Shown: positions 52,057 to 61,160, counted from the stretch's first letter. The stretch: 64,000 bases of DNA from Planctomycetota bacterium (GCA_020638735.1 JACKHZ010000014.1:124001-188000), one strand, 5' to 3'. The notes: a model not told the origin generated them from the letters alone. A program made the numbers and translations.

Positions 52057-53382
52057 ATGCGTCTCGTCGCCGCCGTGTCGTTCGCCGTCGTGTCGGTAGC
52101 TGCCCAGGAGCCGGGCGGCGCCCCGGAGAAGGTCGACTTCACCCGCCAGGTCGCGCCGCTGCTGGTGTCGCGGTGCATCGAGTGCCACGGGCCCAAGGAG
52201 CAGAAGGGCGACCTGCGGCTCGATGCGAAGCAATACACCTTCGCCGCCGACGCCGAGGAGTTCTGGTGCGTCGTGCCGGGCAAGCCGGACGACAGCGAGC
52301 TGGTGATCCGCGTCGCGCTGCCGCAGGACGACGACGACTTCATGCCGCAGAAGGGCGAAGCGCTGAGCAAGGACGAGGTCGCGCTGCTGACCCGATGGGT
52401 GCAGGAGGGCGCCGACTGGCCCGCCGCCGGGGACGAGTGGATCGCCGCCGAGCTCGCCGCGCAGGTGCTGCCGAAGATCACCTTCGAGCTGCCGCCGCTC
52501 GACGCCGGCCAGCGCGAGGCGATCGCCGCGGCGCGCACGAAGCTCGCGGAGAAGGGCGCGGTGGTGCAGGTCGTCGCCGCTGACACCGAGGCGCTCGACG
52601 TCAACCTGTCGTTGCTGCGCGACAAGATCACCGACGCCGACGTCGCCGCGCTGGTGCCGCTGGCGCCGGTGCTGGTCTGGCTCAACGTCTCGCGCACCGC
52701 GCTGACCGATGCCGGCGCCGCCGAGCTGGCGAAGCTGACCGAGCTGCGCCGCCTCAACGTCGCCAACACCGCGTTGAGCGACGCCGGCTTCGCGCGCTTC
52801 GACAAGCTCGCGCAGCTCGAGTACCTCAACGCCTACGGCACCGGGCTCGGTGACGGCTCGCTGCCCGCGTTGGCGGCGATGCCGAAGCTGGCCAAGGTCT
52901 ACGCGTGGCAGAGCAAGGTCACCGCCGGCGGCGTCAAGGCGATCCGCGACCACTTCGCGAAGGTCGAGGTCGACCTCGGTGACTACGTCGAGCAGCGGCT
53001 CGCGGCGGCGCAGCGCGAGATCGACGAACGCGAACGCCGTGGTGCGCCGGTCAACGACAAGTGCCCGGTGTCGGGCGAGCCGATCGACCGCACCAAGACC
53101 GTCGAGCACGACGGTCGCGTGGTCGCGTTCTGCTGTGACAAGTGCAAGGCGAAGTTCGAAGCGGACCCCGCGGCGTTCGCCGACAAGCTGCCACCGGCGC
53201 CGGGCGCCGAGGCCGCGGCGAAGCCGATCAACGACAAGTGCCCGGTGTCGGGCGAAGCGGTCGATCCGGCGCAGACGGTCGTGCACGACGGGCGCGTGGT
53301 CGCCTTCTGCTGCGGCAAGTGCAAGGCGAAGTTCGAGGCGGACCCGGCGAAGTTCGCCGACAGGTTGCCGGTGAAGAAGTAG
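52057..53382 (+). CDS. Exported planctomycete-type cytochrome c domain with leucine-rich repeats and two TRASH-like metal-binding domains
   Basis: A 441-residue exported protein. After the signal peptide (SVAAQ), residues 25-125 are a PSC1-type c-type cytochrome with one CIECHG haem site (40-44) and the LLTRWVQEGADWP ending typical of planctomycete proteins. Residues 160-290 carry leucine-rich-repeat-like units (LRRLNVANTALSDAG, LEYLNAYGTGLGDG). The last 115 residues are two tandem copies of NDKCPVSGE...HDGRVVAFCC...CKAKFEADP, a TRASH/YHS-like cysteine-rich metal-binding module. Each copy has the Cys-x(n)-Cys-Cys-x2-Cys pattern. A periplasmic redox or metal-sensing role is possible but unproven. 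ATG 52057 fits the signal peptide. Confidence 0.85.
   Translation: MRLVAAVSFAVVSVAAQEPGGAPEKVDFTRQVAPLLVSRCIECHGPKEQKGDLRLDAKQYTFAADAEEFWCVVPGKPDDSELVIRVALPQDDDDFMPQKGEALSKDEVALLTRWVQEGADWPAAGDEWIAAELAAQVLPKITFELPPLDAGQREAIAAARTKLAEKGAVVQVVAADTEALDVNLSLLRDKITDADVAALVPLAPVLVWLNVSRTALTDAGAAELAKLTELRRLNVANTALSDAGFARFDKLAQLEYLNAYGTGLGDGSLPALAAMPKLAKVYAWQSKVTAGGVKAIRDHFAKVEVDLGDYVEQRLAAAQREIDERERRGAPVNDKCPVSGEPIDRTKTVEHDGRVVAFCCDKCKAKFEADPAAFADKLPPAPGAEAAAKPINDKCPVSGEAVDPAQTVVHDGRVVAFCCGKCKAKFEADPAKFADRLPVKK
53051..53369 (+). repeat. Tandem coding duplication of the TRASH-like module
   Basis: Two about 142-base segments, 53051-53192 and 53228-53369, are strongly similar and offset by exactly 177 bases (59 codons). 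Identity is high around the Cys codons and the CAAGTGCAAGGCGAAGTTCGA stretch, so the duplication is recent or under conversion. Confidence 0.9.
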
Positions 53383-53415
53383 ATCGGGCGGCGAGCAAGG
53401 CCGTGCGGCGGTCGT

Positions 53416-54546
53416 TCAGCGACCCCGGTCGTCGTGTTGCCGCAGCGCTGCCCTGGCGCGCACCGCGATCGCCTTGTCGGAGTCCTCGGCGAGATCGCGA
53501 AGCACGTCGCGCGATTCTTCGGCCAGCGGACGAACCAGGCCGAGCGTGGTGATGGCTTCGCAGCGCAGCTGGTGCTCGGTCTCGGGGGCATCGGCCAGCT
53601 CACGGAGATCCTGCTCCGCCGCCGGCAGCGCCGAGTCCTCGCCGCGCAGCCACTCGATCGCCTGCCAGCGCTCGTGCGTCAGTCCGTGCTGCAGCAGGTA
53701 GCAGTGGGCCTTCGTGGCATGTTCTGGCGCCGGCTCCATGCGCAGTATCGCGGCCGCGCAACGGCGGTGGTCGCGTGGTCCGCACGGGTAGGCGAGGCTC
53801 CAGCCGCTGGAGGAGGAGGTGGTCACGATCGGTCTGGTCGCCGGCTGGCCGAGCAGCTTGGTGCCGAACTCGAACAGCGCCGCCGAGTCCACCTCGCGGC
53901 GCTCGAGATGCGAGAGCATCACGAACGTCGCCTCGATGCGGAACGGGGGGCTGGGCGAACTCGTGATGGTGGCCAGCAACTGTTCGGGTGAGAGCGTGGC
54001 CAATGCGCCGACGCGGTTGGAGCTGTCGAGCTGGATGCTGCGGAACCACGTCTCGCCGCAGCGCCTTCGCAGCTCGATCTCGCCGTCGCCGGCGACGACG
54101 GTCTGGAGGAGGTCCTGGGCCTCGTCGAGGACGAATCCGGCGCGCTGGCCGAGGTAGGGCGCCAGGTCGAGCAGGCAGTCCAGGACCCGGCGCTGCGTCT
54201 CCCCGCTGGCGTAGGCCGCCAGACGCCGCAGCGGCCCGACCGCCTCGATCGCCTCGGGGCCGAGTTCACCGAGCACCGTCAGGTAGCGGGCGAGCTGCGG
54301 GCTGTCGGGCGGCGCGTCGCCGCGTTCGATCGCCGCGACGATGGCGGCAGCTGCCGGCGCGCCGATCTCGAGCAGCTCGGCGAACGCGCGGCCACGCGGG
54401 TCGTCGCCGGCGACCTGGCGAAGGAGCTCCTGCCGGCGATCGGCGGCAGCCCCGCCGGCGCGAAGCTGCGCCGGCAGCAACGACGCGCCGGCGACCAGCA
54501 TCGCGAGCGCGAGCTGCCACCGAGCCGCCGACTCCGCTGCCTTCAT
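53416..54546 (-). CDS. Exported HEAT-repeat-like protein
   Basis: A 376-residue protein with a signal peptide or membrane anchor (LALAMLVAGASLLPAQ). The mature part is made of helix pairs with conserved Leu/Ala and a Pro/Glu turn (YLTVLGELGPEAIEAV; CEAITTLGLVRPLAEES; DLAEDSDKAIAVRARAAL), a HEAT/PBS-like pattern. No catalytic motif is seen. It is convergent with the cytochrome gene and 158 bases downstream of the SlyD-like gene on the same strand. Protein-protein contact in the periplasm is the likely function. Confidence 0.7.
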   Translation of the reverse strand: MKAAESAARWQLALAMLVAGASLLPAQLRAGGAAADRRQELLRQVAGDDPRGRAFAELLEIGAPAAAAIVAAIERGDAPPDSPQLARYLTVLGELGPEAIEAVGPLRRLAAYASGETQRRVLDCLLDLAPYLGQRAGFVLDEAQDLLQTVVAGDGEIELRRRCGETWFRSIQLDSSNRVGALATLSPEQLLATITSSPSPPFRIEATFVMLSHLERREVDSAALFEFGTKLLGQPATRPIVTTSSSSGWSLAYPCGPRDHRRCAAAILRMEPAPEHATKAHCYLLQHGLTHERWQAIEWLRGEDSALPAAEQDLRELADAPETEHQLRCEAITTLGLVRPLAEESRDVLRDLAEDSDKAIAVRARAALRQHDDRGR

Positions 54547-54704
54547 GCCAGCATGGTAGCGCGGCGCCGCCGCGGCGCAGCTCCCGGGCTCCCAGAGCTG
54601 CCAGAGGGGTTCTCTCGAAGGCGCTGCGCGGCCGCGCAGGCGGCCGCCAATTGGCCTTCTGGAGGAGATGGGCGGGCAGATCCGCTCACCTCGTTCATCT
54701 CATC

Positions 54705-55196
54705 TCAGTGGTGGTGGCCGCCCGGGCCGTGCACGTGGCCGTGCTTCTTCTCGTCCGCGGTCGCGGCGCGCACCTCGACGATCTCGACCTTGAAGTTGAG
54801 CGCCTGGCCGGCGAGCGGGTGGTTGGGGGTCACGACGACGTCGTCGCCCTTGATCGAGCGGATCCACAGCGTCACCGGCTGGCCGCGCGGGCCGCGCGCC
54901 TGGAACGCCATGCCGACCGCCAGCTGGGCGTCGGGCGGGAAGGCGCTGCGCGGCGCGGTCTGGTCGAGGGTCGGGTCGTATTCGCCGTAGCCCTCGCCCG
55001 GCGCCACCGTCACCTCGCAGTTGTCGCCCTGGACCTTGCCGGCCAGCTGCTTCTCGAGGCCCGGCACGATGTTGTTGTGGCCGTGCAGGTAGACCAGCGG
55101 TTCGCCGCCGAACGACTCGTCGGCGATCGAGCCGTCGTCGAGCGTCAGGCGGTAGTGGAGGGTGACGACATGGTCTTCGGCGATCGCGAGATTCAT
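54705..55196 (-). CDS. slyD: FKBP-type peptidyl-prolyl isomerase (SlyD-like)
   Basis: A 163-residue protein with the SlyD layout. The FKBP core has the LHGHNNIVPGLEKQLAGK and GEGYGEYDP motifs; an insert-in-flap region surrounds FPPDAQLAVGMAF, followed by VVTPNHPLAGQALNFKVEI. A C-terminal His-rich tail (HGHVHGPGGHHH) probably binds nickel or other metals. The role is prolyl isomerisation, chaperoning and metal storage. ATG 55196 is used; the longer frame upstream enters the bacteriohemerythrin promoter region. Confidence 0.92.
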   Translation of the reverse strand: MNLAIAEDHVVTLHYRLTLDDGSIADESFGGEPLVYLHGHNNIVPGLEKQLAGKVQGDNCEVTVAPGEGYGEYDPTLDQTAPRSAFPPDAQLAVGMAFQARGPRGQPVTLWIRSIKGDDVVVTPNHPLAGQALNFKVEIVEVRAATADEKKHGHVHGPGGHHH

Positions 55197-55365
55197 GGGG
55201 CGAACAGGATAGGCAGGGCGCGCCCCGAGCGACAGCTCCAACGGGGATTCGTGCCCGCGACCGGGTCCGCGGCCGGCCGAGGTAGGCAGCACTGCGTATG
55301 CAGCGTCGGGCGCTGGCTGCCGATGGCGGGCGCGGCAGGGGTCGATCACCCAGGAGACAGAGCTC

Positions 55366-55776
55366 ATGAGTTTGTTGCAGTGGAAGGACCAGTTCGCGCT
55401 CGGCGTGGCGTCGATGGACAAGGAGCACCGGGACCTCGTCGACGCGATGAATCGGGTCTTCGAGCTCGACCAGCAGCAGGCGGGCAAGCAGACGGTCGAC
55501 GGCGCGATCCAGCGGCTGATGCAGCTGACCGTGAAGCACTTCCAGGACGAGGAGCGGCACATGGAGGCGATCGGCTTCCCCGACCTGCAGCGCCACGCCC
55601 GCATCCACGCCGACATGCTGCGTCAGGTCGGCGAGCACTACGCGGCGTTCCAGAAGGGGGACGGCCGGGTGGCCAAGAGCTTCTTCGACTTCCTGGTCCA
55701 CTGGCTCGCCGCGCACATCTGCCACATCGACCGCAAGTACGCCGACCACGGCGCCCCGGTCGCCGGCAAGAAGTAG
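55366..55776 (+). CDS. Bacteriohemerythrin
   Basis: A 136-residue four-helix-bundle oxygen-binding protein with a di-iron site. The ligands fit the family pattern: His21 in KEHRDLVD, His58 and Glu62 in KHFQDEERHM, His77 and His81 in HARIH, His117 and Asp122 in HICHIDRKY. It would bind or carry oxygen in the cytoplasm, useful under fluctuating oxygen. The oxygen-sensitive KorAB may benefit. An AGGAGA ribosome-binding site lies 8 bases upstream of ATG 55366. Confidence 0.93.
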   Translation: MSLLQWKDQFALGVASMDKEHRDLVDAMNRVFELDQQQAGKQTVDGAIQRLMQLTVKHFQDEERHMEAIGFPDLQRHARIHADMLRQVGEHYAAFQKGDGRVAKSFFDFLVHWLAAHICHIDRKYADHGAPVAGKK

Positions 55777-55873
55777 CGCGCGGCGCGAGGCGCGGGATGT
55801 CGATCGGGGGCTTCCTTCCCGGTCGGCCATCGCGGATAACAGTCGGGCCCCTCCCCCGACCATCGCCCCGCCG

Positions 55874-57541
55874 TTGAGTTCCGAGCCCTTCCGGCGCCTC
55901 CTGCTCGAGGCCAATGTCCTGGATTCCGACCGTCTGGCGAAGGCCGAGGCGGCGGCGCAGTCGCGCGGGGCCTCGCTCGAGCGCACCATCGTCGCGCTCA
56001 ACCTCGCCGACGAGACCGTCGTCTGGCGCGCGCTGGCCAAGGCCCACGGCATGAAGTTCGTCGACCCGGCGAAGACCCAGCCGCAGCCGCAGGCGCTGGC
56101 CAAGGTGCCGCCCGAGCAGATCGAGCAGAACGAGGCGCTGCCGGTGCTGCTGAAGGACGGCGAGCTGTGGGTGGCGATCGACGATCCGTTCAAGACCTTC
56201 GTCGCCGACAACCTCTCGTTCCTCGCCGGCTGCACGGTGCAGTGCGCGCTGATGCCGCCGCAGGCGCTCAAGGCGGCGCTGCGCAAGGCCACCGGCAAGG
56301 CCGGGCCTGCCGGGGCGAGCGCCGGCAAGACCGGCGGCGCAGCGGGCGGCAAGGAGGACGACGACGCGCCGATCATCCGCCTGGTGCAGCGGACCATCGA
56401 CGAGGCGCTGCAGCAGCGGGCCAGCGACATCCACGTCGAGCCGTTCCAGCAGCGGGTGCGGATCCGCTACCGCGTCGACGGCGTGCTGCGCGAGGTCGCG
56501 TCGCTCGAGATCACGCTGCTGGCGCCCCTGACGTCGCGACTGAAGATCATGGCCGGCCTGGACATCGCCGAGAAGCGCAAGCCGCAGGACGGCCGCATCT
56601 CGTTCGTCAGCCGCGACGAGGCCGGCGGCGCCCGCGCCATCGACATCCGCACGTCGGTGCTGCCGTCGAGCCACGGCGAGACCATCGTCATGCGCCTGCT
56701 CGACAAGGAACGTGGCCTGATGAGCCTCGAGAAGCTCGGCTTCCAGGGGCGCGACGGCGAGCGATTCCGCGGCGTCATCGCCCGGCCCAACGGCATCGTG
56801 CTGGTGACGGGGCCGACGGGCTCGGGCAAGACGACGACGCTCTACGCGGCGCTGCAGGAGCTCAACCGCAGCGACGTCAAGATCATCACCGCCGAGGACC
56901 CGGTCGAGTTCAACATCAGCGGCATCAACCAGTGCCAGGTCAAGTCCCGCATCGGGTTGTCGTTCGCGCGCATCCTGCGGGCGATGTTGCGCCAGGCGCC
57001 CAACGTCATCCTGGTAGGCGAGATCCGCGACAAGGAGACCGCCGAGATCGCCGTGCAGGCGGCGCTGACCGGCCACCTGGTGTTCTCGACGCTGCACACC
57101 AATGACGCCACGTCGGCGATCACCCGCCTGTGCGACATGGGCGTCAAGCCGTTCCTGGTGTCGGCCTCGGTGCAGGCGGTGCTGGCGCAGCGACTGCTGC
57201 GCGTGCTGTGCAAGCAGTGTCGCCAGCCCCACGAGCCGTCGCCGGTGGAGTGGAAGCAGATCGGTGTCGACCCGGCCAACGTCGACGGCCCCGTCTACCG
57301 CGCCGAGGGCTGCGACGCCTGCGGCAACTCCGGCTACCGCGGACGGCTCGGCATCTACGAGCTGCTGCAGATGGACAACACGCTGCGCGAGATGACCTTC
57401 CGCGGCGAACCCATGGTGCGGCTGCGAGACTACGCGTTCCAGAGCGGCGCGATGTCCACCCTGCTGCAGGACGGCGTGCGCAAGGTGCTCGACGGCACCA
57501 CCTCGATCGCCGAGCTGTTGCGCGTCGTCGCCGCCCATTGA
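55874..57541 (+). CDS. GspE/PilB-family secretion ATPase (first copy)
   Basis: A 555-residue ATPase. The N-terminal about 145 residues resemble an MshEN (c-di-GMP-binding) domain. A Gly/Ala-rich linker precedes the GspE core: Walker A GPTGSGKTT near residue 316, the Asp box ITAEDPVEF, Walker B VILVGEIRD, the His box TGHLVFSTLHTNDA, and a tetracysteine zinc site CKQC...CDAC. It powers a type II secretion or type IV pilus machine. It begins with TTG 55874, the only plausible start, which may limit expression. PilT follows 34 bases after its stop. Confidence 0.92.
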   Translation: MSSEPFRRLLLEANVLDSDRLAKAEAAAQSRGASLERTIVALNLADETVVWRALAKAHGMKFVDPAKTQPQPQALAKVPPEQIEQNEALPVLLKDGELWVAIDDPFKTFVADNLSFLAGCTVQCALMPPQALKAALRKATGKAGPAGASAGKTGGAAGGKEDDDAPIIRLVQRTIDEALQQRASDIHVEPFQQRVRIRYRVDGVLREVASLEITLLAPLTSRLKIMAGLDIAEKRKPQDGRISFVSRDEAGGARAIDIRTSVLPSSHGETIVMRLLDKERGLMSLEKLGFQGRDGERFRGVIARPNGIVLVTGPTGSGKTTTLYAALQELNRSDVKIITAEDPVEFNISGINQCQVKSRIGLSFARILRAMLRQAPNVILVGEIRDKETAEIAVQAALTGHLVFSTLHTNDATSAITRLCDMGVKPFLVSASVQAVLAQRLLRVLCKQCRQPHEPSPVEWKQIGVDPANVDGPVYRAEGCDACGNSGYRGRLGIYELLQMDNTLREMTFRGEPMVRLRDYAFQSGAMSTLLQDGVRKVLDGTTSIAELLRVVAAH

Positions 57542-57575
57542 CCGCTCCGCCCGCCCTTCCCCAGCCTTTTCCCGC

Positions 57576-58640
57576 ATGGACATCCACGCCCTGATGGACG
57601 CCGCCTTCGAGCGCGGCGCTTCGGACCTTCACCTCTCGGTCGGCCGGCGGCCGGTGCTGCGCATCGGCGGCCGCCTGGTCGAGATCGGCGAGGCGGCGCT
57701 GACCCCGGACGACACCGCCCGCATGGCGAAGGTGATCGCCCCGGAGCGCAACTGGCAGGAGCTCGAGGCTACCGGCTCGACCGACTTCGGCATCGCCCAC
57801 CAGGACAAGTGCCGCTTCCGCGCGTCGATCCTGACGCAGAAGGGCTCGCGCGGCATCGTCATGCGCCAGATCCCGCAGAAGCTGCTGACGTTCGACCAGA
57901 TCGGCCTGCCGGCCTCGGTCAAGCAGCTGCTGCACCTCCACCGCGGCCTGGTGTTGGTCACCGGCCCGACCGGCTCCGGCAAGACGACGACGCTGTCGAC
58001 GATGATCGACTGGATCAACCGCAACCGCGACGTGCACATCATCACGATCGAGGATCCGGTCGAATACTACCACACGCACCAGATGTCGCAGGTGACGCAG
58101 CGCGAGGTCGGCACCGACGTGACGACGTTCGCCGAGGCGATGCGACGGGCGCTGCGACAGGACCCGGACGTGATCCTGCTCGGCGAGATGCGCGATCTCG
58201 AGACGACGTCGGCGGCGATCACGGCCGCCGAGACCGGCCACCTGGTGTTCGGCACGCTGCACACCACCGGCGCGGCGCGCACCGTCGACCGCATCATCGA
58301 CCAGTACCCCCGCGAGCAGCAGGAGCAGATCCGGTCGCAGCTGGCGCAGTCGCTGGTGGCGGTGATCTCGCAGATCCTGGTGCCGACGCCGGGCGGCGGC
58401 CGCGCAGCGGCCTTCGAGATCATGCTGAGCAACGCGGCGATCGAGAACCACATCCGCAAGTGCGAGACGTTCAAGATCCCGTCGGTGATCCAGACCAGTC
58501 GGCGGCAGGGCATGATGCTGATGGACGATTGCCTGCTGGACCTCTGGCGTGAGGGTCGCATCGACCAGGAGGTCGCGCTCGAGCGCGCCTTCGATCGCAA
58601 GGCCCTGCAACTGCGCATGGGCGGCGGAGCGGCGGAGTAG
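57576..58640 (+). CDS. pilT: Type IV pilus retraction ATPase
   Basis: A 354-residue hexameric ATPase. The N-terminal domain begins MDAAFERGASDLHLSVG, as in PilT. Walker A is GPTGSGKTTTL near residue 130, then IITIEDPVEY (Asp box), LLGEMRDLET (Walker B), TGHLVFGTLHTT (His box) and the AIRNLIRE-region equivalent is altered. It has no tetracysteine site, as expected for PilT versus PilB. It retracts pili for twitching or DNA uptake. It lies between two PilB-like genes and starts 34 bases after the first. Confidence 0.93.
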   Translation: MDIHALMDAAFERGASDLHLSVGRRPVLRIGGRLVEIGEAALTPDDTARMAKVIAPERNWQELEATGSTDFGIAHQDKCRFRASILTQKGSRGIVMRQIPQKLLTFDQIGLPASVKQLLHLHRGLVLVTGPTGSGKTTTLSTMIDWINRNRDVHIITIEDPVEYYHTHQMSQVTQREVGTDVTTFAEAMRRALRQDPDVILLGEMRDLETTSAAITAAETGHLVFGTLHTTGAARTVDRIIDQYPREQQEQIRSQLAQSLVAVISQILVPTPGGGRAAAFEIMLSNAAIENHIRKCETFKIPSVIQTSRRQGMMLMDDCLLDLWREGRIDQEVALERAFDRKALQLRMGGGAAE

Positions 58641-58643
58641 CAC

Positions 58644-60341
58644 ATGGCACCCGGCGCACCACGCAGGCTGCTCGGTCAGATCCTGAAGGAGTTCGGGCTG
58701 ATCCACGAGGGCATGGTCCAGGAGGCGTTGACGATCCAGCGCGACAAGGGCGGGCGCATCGGCGAGATCCTGGTCGGCATGGACTGCTGCGGTCCGGCCG
58801 ACGTCGCGCGGGCGCTGGCCAGCCAGGCCGGCCTGGACTTCGTCGACCTGGCGATCGAGGTGCCGCAGCCGGAAGCGCTGGCCAAGATCGACCTCGCCAC
58901 GGCGCGGGCGTTCGGCATCTTGCCGGTGCGGCTGGACGGCAAGCAGTTGCGGGTGGCGATGGCCGATCCGGCCAATGCGCCGATGCTGCAGGACCTCGGC
59001 TTCACCACCGGCTGCGAGATCGTCGGCGTGGTCGCCGACGGCGCGCAGATCCAGGCCGGCCTCGACAAGCACTATCGCGAAGAGGTCGGCGATTCCCAGA
59101 AGCGCATGCAGCAGCTGGTGCAGGAGCTGCAGCAACAGGGCGGCAAGATCGACCTCGAGGACAAGGCGGCGATGGCCGCGGCGGCGCCGGTCGTCAAGCT
59201 GCTCAACTACATCCTCTACCAGGCGATCCGCGACCGGGCGTCGGACATCCACCTCGAGCCGTTCGAGCACGACTTCAAGATCCGCTACCGCGTCGACGGG
59301 TCGCTGTTCGAGCTGGAGGCGCCGGCGCCGCACCTCGCCGAAGCGCTGGTCGCGCGCGTCAAGGTGATGGCCGACCTCGACATCGCCGAGACGCGCCTGC
59401 CGCAGGACGGCCGCATCGAGCTGACGGTCGGCGGGCGGTCGGTGGACCTGCGTGTCTCGACGCTGCCGACGATGTTCGGCGAGTCCACCGTGATGCGCAT
59501 CCTCGACCGCAGCAACGTGCAGCTCAGCCTCGACAACCTCGGTCTCGAGGGAGGCGTGCGCGATCAGCTGCGTGGCTACGCGCGGCTGCCGCACGGCATC
59601 GTGCTGGTGACCGGGCCGACCGGCTCGGGCAAGACCACTACGCTGTACGCGGTACTCAACGAGACCAACCGCGAAGACACCAAGGTCATCACCGTCGAGG
59701 ATCCGGTCGAGTACGACCTGGAGGGCATCGTGCAGGTCCCCGTCAACGAGGAGATCGGCGTCTCCTACTCGGCGGTGTTGCGCACGATCTTGCGCCAGGA
59801 CCCGGACGTGATCCTGGTCGGTGAGATCCGCGACCACGAGACGGCGCAGACCGCGATCGAGGCGAGCCTCACCGGCCACCTGGTGTTCTCGACGCTGCAC
59901 ACCAACGACGCCGCGTCGGCGATCACGCGACTGGTGGACATCGGCATCGAGCCGTTCCTGCTGACGGCGACCGTGCAGGGCATCCTGGCCCAGCGGCTCG
60001 TGCGTCGGGTCTGCAGCGAGTGCCGCGCGTTCTACGAGCCGGGCGACGAGGTGCTGCGGCGGCTCGGACTGAGCGTCGAGCAGGTGATCGGCAGCCGGTT
60101 CGCCTACGGCAAGGGGTGCACGACCTGCAACTTCACCGGCTACCGCGGGCGTATGGCGATCACCGAGGTGCTGCACGTCGACGACCGCATCCGCGAGCTG
60201 ATCCTGGAGGGCGCGAGCACCACCAAGGTGCAGGAGGCTGCCGTCGAGAACGGCTTGAAGAGCCTGCGCGAGAGCGGGCTGCGCGCGGTCTTCGAGGGGC
60301 AGACGACGGTCGAGGAGCTGCTGCGGGAGACGATCGAATGA
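58644..60341 (+). CDS. pilB: Type IV pilus assembly/type II secretion ATPase (second PilB/GspE)
   Basis: A 565-residue ATPase. Residues 1-150 are an MshEN-like N-terminal domain (LLGQILKEFGLIHEGMVQEAL). The core follows with SDIHLEPFEHDFKIRYRVDG, Walker A GPTGSGKTTTL near residue 328, ITVEDPVEYDLEG, Walker B VILVGEIRDHET, TGHLVFSTLHTNDAAS and a tetracysteine site CSEC...CTTC. The order and length are those of PilB/GspE. It starts 3 bases after pilT. Its stop overlaps folE (ATGA). The inner-membrane PilC and pilins are not in the window. Confidence 0.92.
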   Translation: MAPGAPRRLLGQILKEFGLIHEGMVQEALTIQRDKGGRIGEILVGMDCCGPADVARALASQAGLDFVDLAIEVPQPEALAKIDLATARAFGILPVRLDGKQLRVAMADPANAPMLQDLGFTTGCEIVGVVADGAQIQAGLDKHYREEVGDSQKRMQQLVQELQQQGGKIDLEDKAAMAAAAPVVKLLNYILYQAIRDRASDIHLEPFEHDFKIRYRVDGSLFELEAPAPHLAEALVARVKVMADLDIAETRLPQDGRIELTVGGRSVDLRVSTLPTMFGESTVMRILDRSNVQLSLDNLGLEGGVRDQLRGYARLPHGIVLVTGPTGSGKTTTLYAVLNETNREDTKVITVEDPVEYDLEGIVQVPVNEEIGVSYSAVLRTILRQDPDVILVGEIRDHETAQTAIEASLTGHLVFSTLHTNDAASAITRLVDIGIEPFLLTATVQGILAQRLVRRVCSECRAFYEPGDEVLRRLGLSVEQVIGSRFAYGKGCTTCNFTGYRGRMAITEVLHVDDRIRELILEGASTTKVQEAAVENGLKSLRESGLRAVFEGQTTVEELLRETIE

Positions 60342-60913
60342 GCGAGGTCGAGCAGGGCGCCGCGGGCGCGTTCCAGCAGAGCGTGTTCCGGATGCTGCAG
60401 GAGCTCGACCCCGAGCCGACGCGGGAGGGACTGCGCGACACGCCCAAGCGCGTCGAGAAGGCGTTCCGCTTCTACACGCAGGGATACCAGCTCGACGCCC
60501 ACAAGGTGATCGGCGACGCCCTGTTCGAAGCCGAGACGGACGAGATGGTGCTGGTCAAGGACATCGAGCTCTACTCGCTGTGCGAACACCACCTGGCGCC
60601 GTTCTTCGGCAAGGCCCACGTCGCCTACATCCCGTCGGACAAGATCGTCGGGCTGTCGAAGATCGCGCGCGTGGTCGAGGTCTATGCACGGCGGCTGCAG
60701 GTCCAGGAGCGGCTGACGATGCAGATCGCGCACGCGCTGGAGGACGTGCTGAAGCCGCGGGGCGTCGGGGTCGTCATCGAGGCTTCCCACCTGTGCATGA
60801 TGATGCGCGGGGTGGAGAAGCAGAACTCGAGCACGGTGACGTCGTGCCTGCGCGGGCTGTTCCGCAAGGACGAGCGCACGCGGACGGAGTTCTTGAAGCT
60901 CGTCGGCCGGTAG
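60338..60913 (+). CDS. folE: GTP cyclohydrolase I
   Basis: A 191-residue enzyme making 7,8-dihydroneopterin triphosphate from GTP for folate or pterin synthesis. Zinc ligands Cys82, His85 and Cys153 are in LCEHHLAPFF and ASHLCMMMRG; QERLTMQIA and the TSCLRGLF ending are family hallmarks. The length is near the usual 190-220. ATG 60338 overlaps the pilB stop, so it is translationally coupled to the pilus operon, an odd partner. No other folate gene is nearby. Confidence 0.95.
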   Translation: MSEVEQGAAGAFQQSVFRMLQELDPEPTREGLRDTPKRVEKAFRFYTQGYQLDAHKVIGDALFEAETDEMVLVKDIELYSLCEHHLAPFFGKAHVAYIPSDKIVGLSKIARVVEVYARRLQVQERLTMQIAHALEDVLKPRGVGVVIEASHLCMMMRGVEKQNSSTVTSCLRGLFRKDERTRTEFLKLVGR

Positions 60914-61067
60914 GTAGGGGCTCGGTGCTCGGCTGGAGCGCCCGGATCGTGAGGCCCCGGATCCAGGTGGAGCCTCGGCCGGAAGTGAGGAACTCGAGCG
61001 CGCTCGACCGCCAGCCAGCTCACGGCCCGTCTGCAGGTTCACGGGCCCAGCGAAGCCAGGAAGGCGG
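60914..61067. other. Intergenic spacer between folE and tRNA-Met
   Basis: This 154-base stretch contains no open frame with recognisable content and no strong hairpin with T-tract on the plus strand. Confidence 0.4.
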
Positions 61068-61144
61068 TGGTAGCAGGAGCCGGACTTGAACCGGCGACCT
61101 ACGGCTTATGAAGCCGCCGCTCTAACCAGCTGAGCTATCCTGCC
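61068..61144 (-). tRNA. tRNA-Met (anticodon CAT)
   Basis: The 77-base minus-strand sequence folds as a full cloverleaf. The acceptor stem is GGCAGGA with TCCTGCT (first pair G-U), the D stem GCTC/GAGC, the anticodon stem GCGGC/GCCGT around the loop TTCATAA, and the T stem GCCGG/CCGGC around TTCAAGT. The discriminator is A, and CCA is encoded (61068-61070). The anticodon CAT gives elongator Met or lysidine-modified Ile2; the absence of the three G-C anticodon-stem pairs excludes initiator Met. Confidence 0.95.
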
Positions 61145-61160
61145 ACGAGTTACGGGCGAA

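Noticed and set aside
54625..54638. Terminator at the palindrome TGCGCGGCCGCGCA
   Set aside because: The palindrome is perfect but has no T-tract on either strand, and such GC palindromes arise easily by chance in this composition.
57144..60176. A 1010-codon open frame on the minus strand across pilT, pilB and the first ATPase
   Set aside because: It is antisense to three genes with complete ATPase motifs; its translation is low-complexity His/Arg/Asp/Val-rich, as expected of a shadow frame in very GC-rich DNA.
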